DNA from: Bradyrhizobium tropiciagri
GTDB taxonomy: Bacteria; Pseudomonadota; Alphaproteobacteria; Rhizobiales; Xanthobacteraceae
Direction: 5' to 3'
DNA: 64,000 nucleotides
Assembly: GCF_001189845.1 (NCBI RefSeq)
Contig: NZ_LFLZ01000036.1
Span: 25,395-89,394 of the forward strand
Position 1 is the stretch's first letter, and each line of letters starts with the position of its first letter. This document shows, in pieces, positions 46,163 to 56,911 of the stretch. The position numbers and the translations under genes were made by a program. Under the pieces are notes generated by a model that had not been told where the DNA came from, ran no database searches, and worked only from the letters and a program-made list of their open reading frames with translations.

Positions 46163-46470
46163 TGGCACGTAATGCCAGTAAGAAGGCGCGGATCGGAGGA
46201 TCCGCGCTGTTGGGATTGCGTGAGAGCGCGCAACATATTCCGCTGTCGTCCCGGCCTAGTGCGCAATTGCGCACGGGGGCCGGGACCCATAACCCCAAAT
46301 CTACGTTGTTGAACCACGCTGGGGCCGCTGCAACGTTCACAACGGATTTTTGTGGTTATGGGTCCCGGCCTTCGCCGGGACGACGATGTGGTGACATCGA
46401 ACGGGAGTGGTGACATCAACGGTGTGGAGACATGATCTCTCGTTTCCGTTATCGTTCTGCGCGGGGCGAG
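46163..46470. other. Intergenic region occupied mainly by a repeat
   Basis: About 308 bp between the aldehyde dehydrogenase and the aldo/keto reductase. Almost half is the inverted-repeat element at 46245-46384. Nothing else is recognised; a promoter for the reductase must lie between the repeat and 46470. Confidence 0.5.
46245..46384. repeat. Long inverted-repeat element (GTCGTCCCGG family)
   Basis: About 140 bp bounded by GTCGTCCCGG and CCGGGACGAC. Inner arms GGGACCCATAACC and GGTTATGGGTCCC are complementary. The palindromic loop GTGCGCAATTGCGCAC sits near the left end. This repeat type is frequent in Bradyrhizobium intergenic DNA (recall, not searched). Confidence 0.85.
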
Positions 46471-47337
46471 ATGCCAACCACGCAGAACGAGGCGATCGTG
46501 CAGACAAAAAAATTCGGCAACAACGGCCCGCAGGTCTCGGTGATCGGGCAGGGCACCTGGTATCTCGATCGCGGTGATCGCAAGGGGGCCGTCGCTGCGC
46601 TGAAGCGCGGCATCGATGCCGGCATGACGCATATCGATACTGCAGAGATGTATGGCGACGCGGAGCTCGTGATCGCCGATGCGATCGTTGGCCGCCGCGA
46701 CGAGCTGTTCCTGGTCTCGAAGGTCCTGCCGAGCAACGCCTCGCGGCGCGGCACCATCACCGCCTGCGAGCGCTCGCTGAAGCGATTGAAGACCGATCGC
46801 CTCGATTGCTATCTGCTGCACTGGCGCGGAACTTATCCGCTCGCCGAGACGGTCGCGGCGTTCGACGAACTGATCGCGGCCGGCAAGATCCGCTCCTGGG
46901 GCGTCAGCAATTTCGACACCGAGGATCTCGACGAACTGCTCGACGTCGCAGGCGAGGGCACGATCGCCTGCAATCAGGCGCTCTACCATCTGCAGGAGCG
47001 CGCGATCGAGCACGCCGTGATTCCGTGGTGCGAGCAGCACGGCGTCGCCGTCGTCGCCTACTCGCCGTTCGGCCACAACGATTTTCCCTCGCCGTCGAGC
47101 AAGGCCGGCACGGTGCTGCAATCGATCGCGGAGAAGCACAAGGCGACGCCGCGCCAGGTCGCGCTGAGCTTCCTCACGCGGCTGCCGTCGGTGCTGACAA
47201 TTCCGAAGGCATCGAATGCGGAGCACGCGGCGGAGAATGCTGCGGCGGGAACGCTCAGGCTCAGCCGCGACGAACTCGCCGCGCTCGACGCGGCGTTCCC
47301 GCGCGGGCCGAAGCCGCGCTCGCTGCCGATGCTCTGA
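46471..47337 (+). CDS. Aldo/keto reductase
   Basis: About 288 residues of the AKR superfamily, a TIM-barrel NADPH-dependent carbonyl reductase. The tetrad is visible: Asp and Tyr in MTHIDTAEMYGDAE, Lys in FLVSKVLPSNAS and His in DCYLLHWRG. WGVSNFDTEDLDELL and the C-terminal cofactor segment LTIPKASNAEH follow the family pattern. The start is uncertain: ATG 46471, or GTG 46498, which gives the common MQTKKFG N-terminus and has GAGG upstream. Substrate unknown. Confidence 0.9.
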   Translation: MPTTQNEAIVQTKKFGNNGPQVSVIGQGTWYLDRGDRKGAVAALKRGIDAGMTHIDTAEMYGDAELVIADAIVGRRDELFLVSKVLPSNASRRGTITACERSLKRLKTDRLDCYLLHWRGTYPLAETVAAFDELIAAGKIRSWGVSNFDTEDLDELLDVAGEGTIACNQALYHLQERAIEHAVIPWCEQHGVAVVAYSPFGHNDFPSPSSKAGTVLQSIAEKHKATPRQVALSFLTRLPSVLTIPKASNAEHAAENAAAGTLRLSRDELAALDAAFPRGPKPRSLPML

Positions 47338-47562
47338 AGAACCACATCACGCAACACGATCCCGCGAAATTCGTGGGATTCACACAGCTCCGCTCCACAC
47401 AGTTCTTAACAAACTGTTGCAGTTGCGGCCGCGCGCAGGCTGCGGCGGGCCGTCGCGCGCGCTGACGCATATCGGAGTCCCGTTTTCGGGCGTTGTTCTC
47501 GCGGCGGAATTGGCGTTCTGTGCGAGCAGCAGATTCCCCTTATTTTGCTCATCGAGATTGCC

Positions 47563-48570
47563 GTGACACCGCCCCCCGCCGCCGTAGCCGCTAGGCTGGA
47601 CAGCGTTCCCCTTTCTTTGCCCGTTAAGACGACGCCCGCAACGACGAGCCTGGCGGGCAAAGCGCCGGCCCGCACCGACCGGCCGTTCAAGGGCATCGCG
47701 CTGATCCTGTTGTCGACCGTGTTCCTGGGCACCTCCGATGTCACCGCAAAATATCTCTCGTCCTCGCTGCCTTCGATCGAGATCGCCTGGATCCGCTTCC
47801 TGGTGTTCGCGCTGATCATGACGCCGGCGATGCTGCCCGGTTCGCCGCTGTTCGCGCTGCACAGCAGCCGTCCCGGCCTGCACGTGCTGCGCGGCGCCGC
47901 GCTGCTCGGCTCCTCCCTGATCTTCATCACGGGCCTCGGCTTCCTGCCGATTGCAGAGGCCTCGGCCACCAGCTTCGTCTCGCCGCTGTTCGTTACCGCG
48001 CTGTCGATCGCGTTCCTCGGCGAGAAGGTCGGCATGCGGCGCTGGATCGCGACCGCGGTCGGCCTCGCCGGCGTGTTCATCATCCTGCGGCCGGGCACCA
48101 GTGCCTTCCATCCCGCCGCGATCTTTCCGATCGTCTCCGCGCTGGCCTGGGCCGGCACGCTGATCCTGACGCGCATGATGAGCGGCAGCGAACGTCCTGT
48201 CACTGTCATGACCTATTCGTCCATCGTCGGCGTCGCCATCGTCAGCGCGCTGGTGCCGTTCGTCTGGGTAACGCCGACCTGGCACGACATCATGTTCGGC
48301 ATCCTGATCGGCGTTGCCTCCACGGTCGGACAGTGGATCGTGGTGCTGGCGTTCCGCTACGGCGACGCCTCGGTGCTGGCGCCGTTCTCCTACACGCAGC
48401 TATTGTGGGTCAGCATCCTCGGCTTCATGATTTTCGGCGAAGTGCCCGACCATTGGACCATCCTCGGCGCCGGCTTCATCGTCGCCTCCGGCCTCTACAC
48501 CGCGCATCGCGAGCGCGTCAGACGGTCGCAGTTGCTGACCGCGGCCGGCGAGCCGTCGCCGAACGCCTAA
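47563..48570 (+). CDS. DMT superfamily (EamA) transporter
   Basis: About 335 residues with a soluble Pro/Ala-rich N-terminus (about 1-40) and ten predicted helices arranged as two EamA repeats: ALILLSTVFLGTSDVTAKYL (20 residues) starts the first and ALAWAGTLILTRMMSG the second. FLGEKVGMRRWIATAVGLAG and FGEVPDHWTILGAGFIVASG (20 each) are the paired end-of-repeat signatures. It is probably an exporter of metabolites or amino acids. The start is uncertain: TTG 47545 or GTG 47563. Substrate unknown. Confidence 0.87.
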   Translation: MTPPPAAVAARLDSVPLSLPVKTTPATTSLAGKAPARTDRPFKGIALILLSTVFLGTSDVTAKYLSSSLPSIEIAWIRFLVFALIMTPAMLPGSPLFALHSSRPGLHVLRGAALLGSSLIFITGLGFLPIAEASATSFVSPLFVTALSIAFLGEKVGMRRWIATAVGLAGVFIILRPGTSAFHPAAIFPIVSALAWAGTLILTRMMSGSERPVTVMTYSSIVGVAIVSALVPFVWVTPTWHDIMFGILIGVASTVGQWIVVLAFRYGDASVLAPFSYTQLLWVSILGFMIFGEVPDHWTILGAGFIVASGLYTAHRERVRRSQLLTAAGEPSPNA

Positions 48571-48748
48571 CGAGGAGGCGTCAAATCGTGCGCTGGTTGC
48601 GAAGGCATGCGCTCTAATCGTTGCGCGGGTACAACAGATCGCCCGAAAACTTTGAGCCGCTGACGCTGAAACGGCGGATTTCGGAGACAATCAGCAACCT
48701 GGCGGTTCGCCGCATGCTAACTTCGCCCCAAGAACGCCGCAGAGCGTT

Positions 48749-51700
48749 TTGGGGGCAGTGCAAGTGCATTTTGGTTGGTCGTTTTTTTCATCGAGATTTT
48801 GGCCGCGCGGAGGCGTGATCGCGCTATGCGCCCTGAGCACCGGGATCGCGTTGCCGTTCGGTTCGGCACATGCTCAGAGCTTCACGTGGAGTGGCACCGG
48901 CAGCTCGACCGCCACGGCCGACTATCAACTCTCGACCAACTGGTCGACCACGTCGCCCGGCGCGCCGCCGATCTTACCGACGCAGTCGGCGATCTTCGGC
49001 TCGACGGGATCCGCGACGGTCACTGTCGGCGCCGGGCCGATGCTTCCGGACTCCTGGACCTTCACGGCCAATTCGCAGTCCTACACGGTCGGCGGCAATC
49101 CGGTCGGCTTCGCCGTTGCCGGGCCAACCGGCGGCCTGATCAACCGGGCCAACAGCGGACAGGTCATCACGATCAACGCCAACATCAACGACGCCTTTGC
49201 GCCGGGCGTGATGGTGCAGCAGCTCGGCAACAGCACGCTGGTGCTTGCGGGCACCAACGGTTACACCGGCGGCACCTTGATCTCGGCGGCACGGTTCAGG
49301 TGACGAATGCGAATTCGGTCGGCACCGGCGCCATCACGCTCAACGGCGGCACCTTTCAGATGCAGTCGCCGACAGTTTCGAGCGTCGCCTTCTCCAACAC
49401 CATCGCGGTCAGTGCGGCCGGCGGCACGGTCGATGCGAACGGTGCCCAGGTCAATCTTCAGGGCGTGATCGCCGACGGCGCCGGCGCTGGCATCCTGCGC
49501 CTGATCGACTCGTCCGCGTCGGGGACCTCGAACGTCCAGCTGTCCGGCGTCAACACCTATAGCGGCGGAACGCTGGTGGTCGATACGACCGTCGTCGTCG
49601 GCAACAACAAGTCTGTCGGATCGGGCACGGTCACGCTCGACAATGCCTCGTTCCAGGCCGACGGCCTGAGCCACCTGACCTTTGGCAACAATTTCAAGAT
49701 CAACGCGTCGGCAATCGGCAGCTCGATCGACGCCAACGGCACGACGCTCACCATCGCCGGCAACATCACCGACGGCAACGGCCCCGGCAAGCTGACGGTG
49801 CTGGACAATTCGGGTGGCCTCGGCCGCGTGGTGCTGACAGGCATCAACACCTATACCGGCGGCACCACGATCTGCGATTGCGCGACATTGCAACTCGGCG
49901 ATGCCGGCCACACCGCCTCGATCGTCGGCCAGGTCAATGTCGACGGCAAGTTCGACATCGTCAATGCCAACACGGCGGGCATCACCAAGATCGTCAACGA
50001 TGGCTTCAGCGGGGTCGCCACCACGACGTTCCGCAATTCCACGACGGCGTCGACGGCGATCATCGACAACCTGAATTCCGGCATCACGGAGTTTCGCGAC
50101 AGCAGCACCGCGGGCAACGCGACCGTGAGCAATAGCAACGGTGCCCTGACGATCTTCCGCGACACCAGTTCTGCCGGCAATGCCACCTTCACCAACACCA
50201 ACGGCGGCACCGTGGTGTTCGGCGACGCGCTTGGTCCTCCCGGTGGCTCGGACACCAGCACGGCCGGCAAGGCCGTGTTCGACAACCATGATGGCGGCGG
50301 CGTCGTGTTCCTGGGCCACACCAATGCGGGTCAGGCCACCATAACCAATGGCAACAATGGCGGCTCGACACAGTTTTTCGAATTTTCGTCGGCCGGGTCG
50401 GCGACGATGACCACGACCGCAACCGGCTACATCGCTTTCTTCCAGAACAGCACCGCGGCCAACGCGACGATCGACAATAGCGGGCTTACCTATTTCGGCA
50501 CGTCGGGCTTCAGCTTGACGGAAGCTCCGACCGCGGGCAGCGCCACGATCATCAACCGTTCCGGCGGCGCACTGATGTTCGACGCCTACGCAACGGCCGG
50601 CAACGCCACGATCACCACCGAGAGCGGTGCCAACGCCCAATTCGCAGGCAATTCGACCGGCGGCGCCGCGCAGTTCATCACCAACGGCACCGGCTTCGTG
50701 GATTTCGGCGGCAGCCTTGGACCAGGCGGTGACGGTCGCATCACGGCGGGCTCGATCGCGGGTTCGGGCACCTATTATATCGGCGGCGGCAATACGCTCA
50801 CGGTCGGCGGCAACAACCTCTCGACCAATGTCAGCGGCGTGATCGCCGATTCCGATCCCTGCGGCTGCGGCCCGGCTGGGCCCGGCAATCTGGAAAAGAC
50901 CGGCGGCGGCACGCTGACCCTGTCGGGCGTCAACACCTATACCGGAACCACCGTCGTCAGTGGCGGCATCCTGCAGGTCGACGGCTCGATCGTGTCGTCG
51001 AGTTCGGTGACGGTGAATTCAGGCGGTGCGCTCTCCGGCAGCGGCACGGTCGGTAATACGACGATTGCAAGCGGCGGCATCCTGCTGCCGGGCAACGGGA
51101 CATCAGGCACGTCCCTGACCGTGGCCGGCAATCTCGCCTTGCAGTCCGGTGCGCTGTATCTCGTCGGGCTCAGTTCGACGGTGTCGACATCAACCAAGGT
51201 GACCGGTATCGCGACGCTTGCCGGATCGGTCGGCGCCAGCATCGCCGCCGGCAGCACGGTCGCAAAGCAATACACCATCCTGTCGGCGGTCGGCGGCCGC
51301 AGTGGAACGTTCGCCGGCCTCGATTCAACCGGACTGCCGTCCGGCCTGGTTGCGACGCTCGGCTATGACGCGAACAATGCCTATCTCAATTTCGTGCTCG
51401 ATTACGGCGCAGCGTCGAAGCTGAACGTCAACCAGAACATTGTCGCCACCACGCTGCAGAATTTCTTCAATGCCAATGGCGGCATCAGCGTGGCCTTCGC
51501 GGGCCTCTCGCCGAACGGCCTGACGCAGGTCTCGGGCGAGGGCGCGACCGGATCGCAGCAGGCGACGTTCAGCGCGATGAACCAGTTCCTTGGCCTGTTG
51601 ACCGATCCGTTCGTCGCAGGGCGCGATGGCGGTGTCAGTGGCGGCGCTGTGCCGTTTGCCGAGGAGAGCGCAACGCTCGCCTATGCGGCGCACAAGTCCG

Positions 51701-52602
51701 AGCCGCGCGATGCGCTCGCTGCGATCTACGCCAAGGCGCCGTCGCAGCAGATCGACTTTACGCAGCGCTGGAGCGTCTGGGCGGCAGGCTATGGCGGCTC
51801 GCAGACCACCAGCGGCAATGCGGTGTTGGGCTCGAACAACAACAGCAGCAGCATTTATGGCACGGCGGTTGGCGCCGACTACCGCTTCTCGCCGAACACC
51901 ATTGCCGGCTTTGCACTGGCCGGCGGCGGCACCAGCTTCAGCGTCAACGGGCTCGGCTGGGGCCGCTCTGACCTGTTCCAGGCCGGCGCCTTCGTGCGCC
52001 ACACCGTCGGCGCGGCCTATCTGAGCGCGGCGCTCGCCTATGGCTGGCAGGACATCACCACCGACCGCATCGTCACCGCCGCGGGCGCCGATCATCTGCG
52101 CGCCAACTTCAATGCCAATGCGTGGTCGGGTCGGCTCGAGGGCGGTTATCGCTACGCCACGCCGTGGATCGGGCTGACGCCTTATGCGGCCGCGCAATTC
52201 ACCAGCTTCGAGCTCCCGGCCTATGCCGAAAGCGTGGTTTCCGGCGGCGGCGCACTCGCGCTGAACTATGCATCAAAGAGTGTCACCGACGTCAGGAGCG
52301 AGCTCGGTCTGCGCACAGACAAGTCGTTCGCGGTCGACAGCGGCATGCTGACGCTGCGTGGCCGCGTCGGCTGGGCGCATGACTTCAACCCGAACCGCAG
52401 CGTTGGCGCCGTGTTCCAGACGCTGCCCGGAGCTGCCTTCGTGGTCAACGGCGCGGCGCATGCCAGCGACTCCGCGCTGACCACCGCCTCGCTCGAAATG
52501 AAGTGGCGGAACGGCTGGTCGGCGGCCGCGACCTTCGAGGGCGAATTCTCGGGCGTGACGCAGTCCTACGCCGGCAAGGGCGTTATGCGCTATACGTGGT
52601 GA
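48749..52602 (+). CDS. Autotransporter (type Va) with beta-helix passenger, frameshifted near 49288
   Basis: About 1285 residues after restoring one G near 49288 (GGTLISA joined to GTVQVTNANSVGTG). A signal peptide ends at AHAQ. The passenger is a predicted beta-helix with autotransporter-associated repeats (GVNTYSGGTLVVD, INTYTGGTTICD, SGVNTYTGTTVVSGG). About residues 425-650 form a tandem array of units like STAGNATI or AGSATI. The last 280 or so residues are the outer-membrane barrel (from WSVWAAGYGGSQ), ending in KGVMRYTW with the usual C-terminal aromatic. It is likely an adhesin or other surface protein. The start is uncertain (TTG 48749, GTG 48758 or 48764). Confidence 0.87.
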
Positions 52603-52719
52603 TCCTCCGTGCTATAGCCTCCTGCGGCGAAAGCCTGTCGCAGATTTGATCCGCAACGGTGTATTTCGTGGGACGAAATACGCATCAAAATGAGTGGGGC
52701 AAAACCCACGGGAGGGACC

Positions 52720-53801
52720 ATGCGCGCAGCGATCTTCAGAAACGGCGAGATCGTCGTCGACCAGATGCCGGAACCGAAGCCTGGCGCCGGCCAGGTGCTG
52801 GTCAAGTCGCTCGCCTGCGGCATCTGCGGTTCCGACCTGCACGCGCGCAAGCATGCCCACCGCATGGTCGAGCTGAGCAAGTTCCTGCCCGGCCGCACGC
52901 CGATGGATCTGTCGCGCGACGTCGTGTTCGGCCATGAGTTCTGCTGCGAGGTCCTCGACTACGGCCCGAACACCACGCGCAAGCTGAAGCCCGGCACGCG
53001 TGTGTGCTCGCTGCCGGCGCTGCTGACGCCGGAGGGGCCGAAGGGTATCGGCTATTCCAACGATTATGTCGGCGCCTATGCCGAACAGATGCTGCTCAGC
53101 GAGCCGCTGCTGCTCGAAGTGCCGAACGGCCTTTCCGCCGAGCATGCCGCGCTCACCGAGCCGCTTGCGGTCGGTGTGCATGCTGTGGCGATGGCCAACA
53201 TCAAAGGCGGCGAGGTGCCGCTGGTGATCGGTTGCGGGCCGGTGGGTCTTGCGGTGATCGCGGCGCTCAAGATCAAGGGGCTCGGTCCGATCGTCGCCGC
53301 GGATTATTCGCCGGCGCGGCGGCTGCTCGCCGAGAAGATGGGCGCCGATGTCGTGGTCGATCCGGCGAAGACGCAGCCCTATGCGAGCTGGGCCGAGCAC
53401 GCCCAGATGACCGAGGCGGAGAAGGCGGCGCGGCCGCCGATGCAGGCGCTGCTGCCGCCGCTGAAGCCCGCGCTGATCTTCGAATGCGTCGGCGTGCCCG
53501 GCGTGTTGCAGCACGTGTTCGAGGGCGCGCCGCGCAGCGCCCGTGTCGTCGTGGTCGGCGTCTGCATGGAGACCGACAAGTCGGAGCCGATGCTCGGCAT
53601 CATCAAGGAGCTCAACGTCCAGTACGTGCTCGGCTACACGCCGGAGGAGTTCGCCTATTCGCTGCGCCTGATCGCCGAAGGCAGGTCGATGCCGCCTCGC
53701 TGGTCACCGGCCGTGTCGGCATCGACGGCGTCGCGCAGGCGTTTGCCGATCTCGCCAATCCCGAGGCGCACACCAAGATCCTGGTCGAGCCATGGCGCTG
53801 A
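52720..53801 (+). CDS. Zinc-type medium-chain dehydrogenase, frameshifted near 53682
   Basis: About 360 residues if one base is restored near 53682 (GGCAGGTCG, expected GGC-NAG-GTC), joining SLRLIAEG to VDAASLVTGRVGIDG. The catalytic zinc region is SLACGICGSDLHARKH and FGHEFCCEV. The Rossmann motif is VIGCGPVGLAVIAAL, followed by an Asp (AADYSPARR). The four-cysteine structural zinc loop is missing and replaced by CSLPALLTPEGPKG. The ATG at 52720 has GGGAGGGA upstream. Such enzymes act on alcohols or polyols; the substrate is not clear. It opens a plus-strand group of oxidoreductases. Confidence 0.86.
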
Positions 53802-53811
53802 GTTCGATCTT

Positions 53812-53894
53812 GTAGGTGGGTTAGCGAAGCGTAACGCACCATCTTCTCCGCGGCACGAAGTCGGTGGGTTACGCCTCCGGCTAACCCACCCTAC
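53812..53894. repeat. Palindromic repeat (GTAGGTGGGTTAG family)
   Basis: GTAGGTGGGTTAG at one end and CTAACCCACCCTAC at the other, with GCGAAGCGTAACGCACC and GGTGGGTTACGCC inside. It is an 83-bp element of a repeat type widely found in proteobacterial intergenic DNA, placed right after the dehydrogenase. Confidence 0.85.
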
Positions 53895-53973
53895 GGATCG
53901 GCGCTCGCGGCGCGGTTTGCATTTCGTGACACCGAACCTATAGTTCGCTGTCCTCTGAAAGCACTGCACCCCC

Positions 53974-54732
53974 ATGCGCGTTTCAATCATCACGGGAGGC
54001 GGCTCCGGCATCGGCGCCGCGGTCGCGCGCCGGCTCGCCGGTCCCGATCAAGCCCTGATGCTGCACGGGCAGGGCGCTGACGCCGCCGGCCTCGCGCGGC
54101 TGCATTCGGTTGCGGACGAATGCCGCAACAAGGGCGCCAAGGTCGCGGTCTCTACCGGCGATCTCGCCGCGGCCGGCGTGGGCACGTCGCTGGTTGAGGC
54201 CGCGCGCGCCGCGTTCGGGCCGATCGATACGATCGTGCACGCCGCGGGCTTTGCCGACCGCCGCGAATTCGCCAGCCTGCCGCGCGCGGCGCTGGAGCGC
54301 GCTTTTGCGGTGATGGCGGCGGCATTCCATGAAATCGCGGCGGCCGCGCTGCCTGACCTCACGCGCAGCGCGCAAGGCCGCGTCGTTGCGGTCTCGAGCT
54401 TCGGGCCGCATCGCTTCGTGCCGGGCGCGACCTATCCGGGATCGGCCGCCGCGAAAGCCGCGCTCGAAGTGCTGGTGAAGTCGCTGGCGATCGAACTCGC
54501 AGCATCAGGTGCCACCTCCAATGCCGTGATGCCCGGCTATACCCGCAAGGACCCCGGCCTGTTCGGCGCGCTTGATACCGCGACCTGGGAGCGGGTGGCG
54601 AAAGCCAATCCGATGCAGCGGCTGGCCGAGCCCGACGAGGTCGCGGCCGTCGTCGCGTTCCTGCTGTCGCCGGAAGCGGGCCATATCACCGGCGCCACGC
54701 TGCCGGTCGATGGCGGCCTGACCTTGATGTGA
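53974..54732 (+). CDS. Short-chain dehydrogenase/reductase
   Basis: A 252-residue SDR. The cofactor motif TGGGSGIGAAVARRLA starts at residue 7. The catalytic Ser is in VVAVSSFGP, and the Tyr-x3-Lys pair is in ATYPGSAAAKAALEVL, where the Tyr is offset but the Lys is in place. The C-terminal block EVAAVVAFLLSPEAGHITGA is classical. It reduces or oxidises an unknown alcohol/ketone. The FAD oxidoreductase begins 4 nt after its stop, so the two are co-transcribed. Confidence 0.91.
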   Translation: MRVSIITGGGSGIGAAVARRLAGPDQALMLHGQGADAAGLARLHSVADECRNKGAKVAVSTGDLAAAGVGTSLVEAARAAFGPIDTIVHAAGFADRREFASLPRAALERAFAVMAAAFHEIAAAALPDLTRSAQGRVVAVSSFGPHRFVPGATYPGSAAAKAALEVLVKSLAIELAASGATSNAVMPGYTRKDPGLFGALDTATWERVAKANPMQRLAEPDEVAAVVAFLLSPEAGHITGATLPVDGGLTLM

Positions 54733-54736
54733 CGGC

Positions 54737-55995
54737 ATGAGCGAGGGCACGCCAGCACAACAGGTCGATGTCGCCGTGCTCGGTGCCGGCATGGTCGGCG
54801 TCTCGGCTGGCCTTGTCGCGCGGCGGCGCGGGCTCTCCGTCGTCATCGTCGACCGCCGCGAGCCCGGCAGCGAAACCTCCTACGGCAATGCCGGCATCAT
54901 CTCGTCCGGCTCGATCCTGCCGCTCAACACGCCGTCGCTGCTGAAGAACCTGCCGAAATATCTCACCAACACGCATCCGGCGCTGCGCTGGAATCTTCCC
55001 TGGGCGCTCGGCAATGCCGGCTGGGTGATCCGCTTCCTCGCCGCCGCGACACCGTCACAAACCAAGCCGCGCGCCGCCGCGCTGCACGGCCTGATCGGGA
55101 CGTCGCTGACGCTGCATCGCGACTGGATCGTGCAGGCCGGCGCGGCCATCGCATCCGCGAGACCGGCTGGCTGAAGGCGTGGCGCGGCGACGGGCTCGCG
55201 GCCGTCAAGGCCGAGCAGGCCGCGCTGGCCGAGTTCGGCATCCAGAGCGAGGTGCTCGATCGCCAGGCGATCTCCGCGCTCGAGCCCAACATCATCCCTG
55301 CCTATAGTGTCGGCCTGCTGCACACCCAGACGGCATCGGTCGATTCACCGGGCGGGGTGGTGAAGGCTTATGCGCAGTTGCTCGCAGCTGGCGGCGGCAC
55401 GGTGCGGCAATCCGAGGTCCGGCGGATCGCGCCGCAGGGCGATGGCTGGCGCGTGCAGCTTGCCGACGGCGAGATCGCCGCGCGCCATGTCGTGGTCGCG
55501 CTCGGGCCGTGGTCGGCCGAGTTGCTGCGGCCGCTCGGCTACCGCGTGCCGCTGGCATTCGAGCGTGGCTATCACCAGCATTTCGTGCCGAACCCGGCAC
55601 GCAAATTGCTGCGGCCGATCCATGATGCGGAGGGCAGCTTTCTGATGACGCCGATGGAGCAGGGGATTCGCGTCACCAGCGGCGTCGAGCTCACCGCGCG
55701 CGATGCGCCGTCGAACTATGCGCAGCTCGAATCTGTCGTGCCGATGGCGCGCAGTGTGGTCGAATTCGGCGATGCGGTCGGCGAGCGCTGGCGCGGCGCG
55801 CGGCCGACGCTGCCCGACAGCCTGCCGATGATCGGTGCAGCGCCGCGGCATCGCGGTCTCTGGCTCGCCTTCGGCAACCAGCATATCGGCTTCACCACCG
55901 GCCCCGGAACCGGCGCCGCGATCGCGGCGATGATCGCGGGCGACACGCCGCCGTTCGACGTGACGGCATTTTCACCGGGCCGGTATATCGCGTGA
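54737..55995 (+). CDS. FAD-dependent amine/D-amino acid oxidoreductase (DadA-like), frameshifted near 55146
   Basis: About 419 residues when one base is restored near 55146 (a C lost from GCCCATCGC), linking WIVQAGAA to HRIRETGWLKAWRGD. The FAD-binding motif VDVAVLGAGMVGVSAGLVA, then the Glu/Asp-type strand VVIVDRREPGSETSYGNAG, fit the DAO superfamily. The C-terminal RPTLPDSLPMIGAAPRHRGL and GNQHIGFTTGPGTGAAIAAM (20 residues) are typical of DadA-like dehydrogenases, which oxidise D-amino acids or related amines in the membrane. The ATG at 54737 follows the SDR by 4 nt. An amino acid permease gene lies downstream. Confidence 0.87.
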
Positions 55996-56068
55996 CTCGC
56001 GCGAGGCCGCCTGCGATGCTGGGGCCGCAAGCCACGCGGAGGGGAACGCGCGGCAACCGAGGGGCAGG

Positions 56069-56737
56069 ATGAACTACGTCTGGGATTTCGGGATCCTCGC
56101 CAAGTACAGCCACCTGTTCTGGCTCGGGCTCGGCTGGACCATTGCGTACACGATCGGCACCATCATCCTGGGCACGCTGATCGGCCTGATCGTCGGCATG
56201 CTGCGGCTTCGGCGCGTTCCGGTGATCGACTGGCTCCTGATCGCCTATATCGAAACCTTTCGCTGCACGCCGCTGCTGGTGCAGATCATCTGGTTCTACT
56301 ACGCGTTTCCGGTCGTGATCGGCGTCAACATCCCGGCGCATGTCGCGGCCGTCAGCGTGCTGTCGCTCTATGGCGGCGCGTTCTATGCCGAGATCGTGCG
56401 TGGCAGCATCGAAAGCGTGCCGGTCGGGCAGTGGGATGCGGCGAAGGCGCTCGGCTTCCGCGGCTGGCGCCTGATGCGGCTCGTGATCCTGCCGCAGGCG
56501 CTGAAGCCGATGATGGCGCCCTATGTCAACCAGTCGGTGACGCAACTGAAGAACACCTCGCTGGTTTCGATCATCGCGGTGCCCGATCTCGTCTACAACG
56601 CGACGCTGATCAACGCCGACACCTATCGGCCGCTCGAGGTCTACACCATCGTGGCGCTGATCTATTTTGCGATCCTGTTCCCGTCGACGCTGGTAGCGCG
56701 CCGGCTGGAGCGCGGGCTGACCTACGACAAGGTGTGA
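56069..56737 (+). CDS. Polar amino acid-type ABC transporter permease
   Basis: A 222-residue HisM/GlnP-family permease with about five helices. The family signature TFRCTPLLVQIIWFYYAFPV (20 residues) and the EAA loop GQWDAAKALGFRGWRLMRLV (20) are clear, as is the C-terminal LKNTSLVSIIAVPDLVYNAT (20). It would work with a solute-binding protein and an ATPase. A binding protein of the matching class is next door but on the opposite strand; no ATPase is seen in this part of the window. Confidence 0.9.
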   Translation: MNYVWDFGILAKYSHLFWLGLGWTIAYTIGTIILGTLIGLIVGMLRLRRVPVIDWLLIAYIETFRCTPLLVQIIWFYYAFPVVIGVNIPAHVAAVSVLSLYGGAFYAEIVRGSIESVPVGQWDAAKALGFRGWRLMRLVILPQALKPMMAPYVNQSVTQLKNTSLVSIIAVPDLVYNATLINADTYRPLEVYTIVALIYFAILFPSTLVARRLERGLTYDKV

Positions 56738-56745
56738 TCTTTCTT

Positions 56746-56878
56746 ACCTCTCCCCTGTGGGAGAGGTCGATCGCATGCAGCGAAGCGGAATGCGATCCGG
56801 GTGAGGGGTAACGCTCCCTCGTGGGACCTGAGACCCTCACCCGGCGCGTTGCGCGACCTCTCCCGGAGGGAGAGGTGA
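56746..56878. repeat. Double-hairpin repeat (CCTCTCCC..GGGAGAGG family)
   Basis: Two short palindromes flank a spacer: ACCTCTCCCCTGTGGGAGAG at the left and CGACCTCTCCCGGAGGGAGA at the right, with complementary GTGAGGGGTAACGC and CCCTCACCCGGCGCG segments between. The element lies between convergent genes and probably also serves as a terminator. Confidence 0.82.
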
Positions 56879-56911
56879 CAGGCGGAGCTCAGACCGAGCA
56901 AGATCAAATCA

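Noticed and set aside
49261..50640. Minus-strand open frame (459 codons) opposite the autotransporter
   Set aside because: Composition is typical of a shadow frame in GC-rich DNA, and the plus strand carries repeated beta-helix sequence with a signal peptide and barrel.
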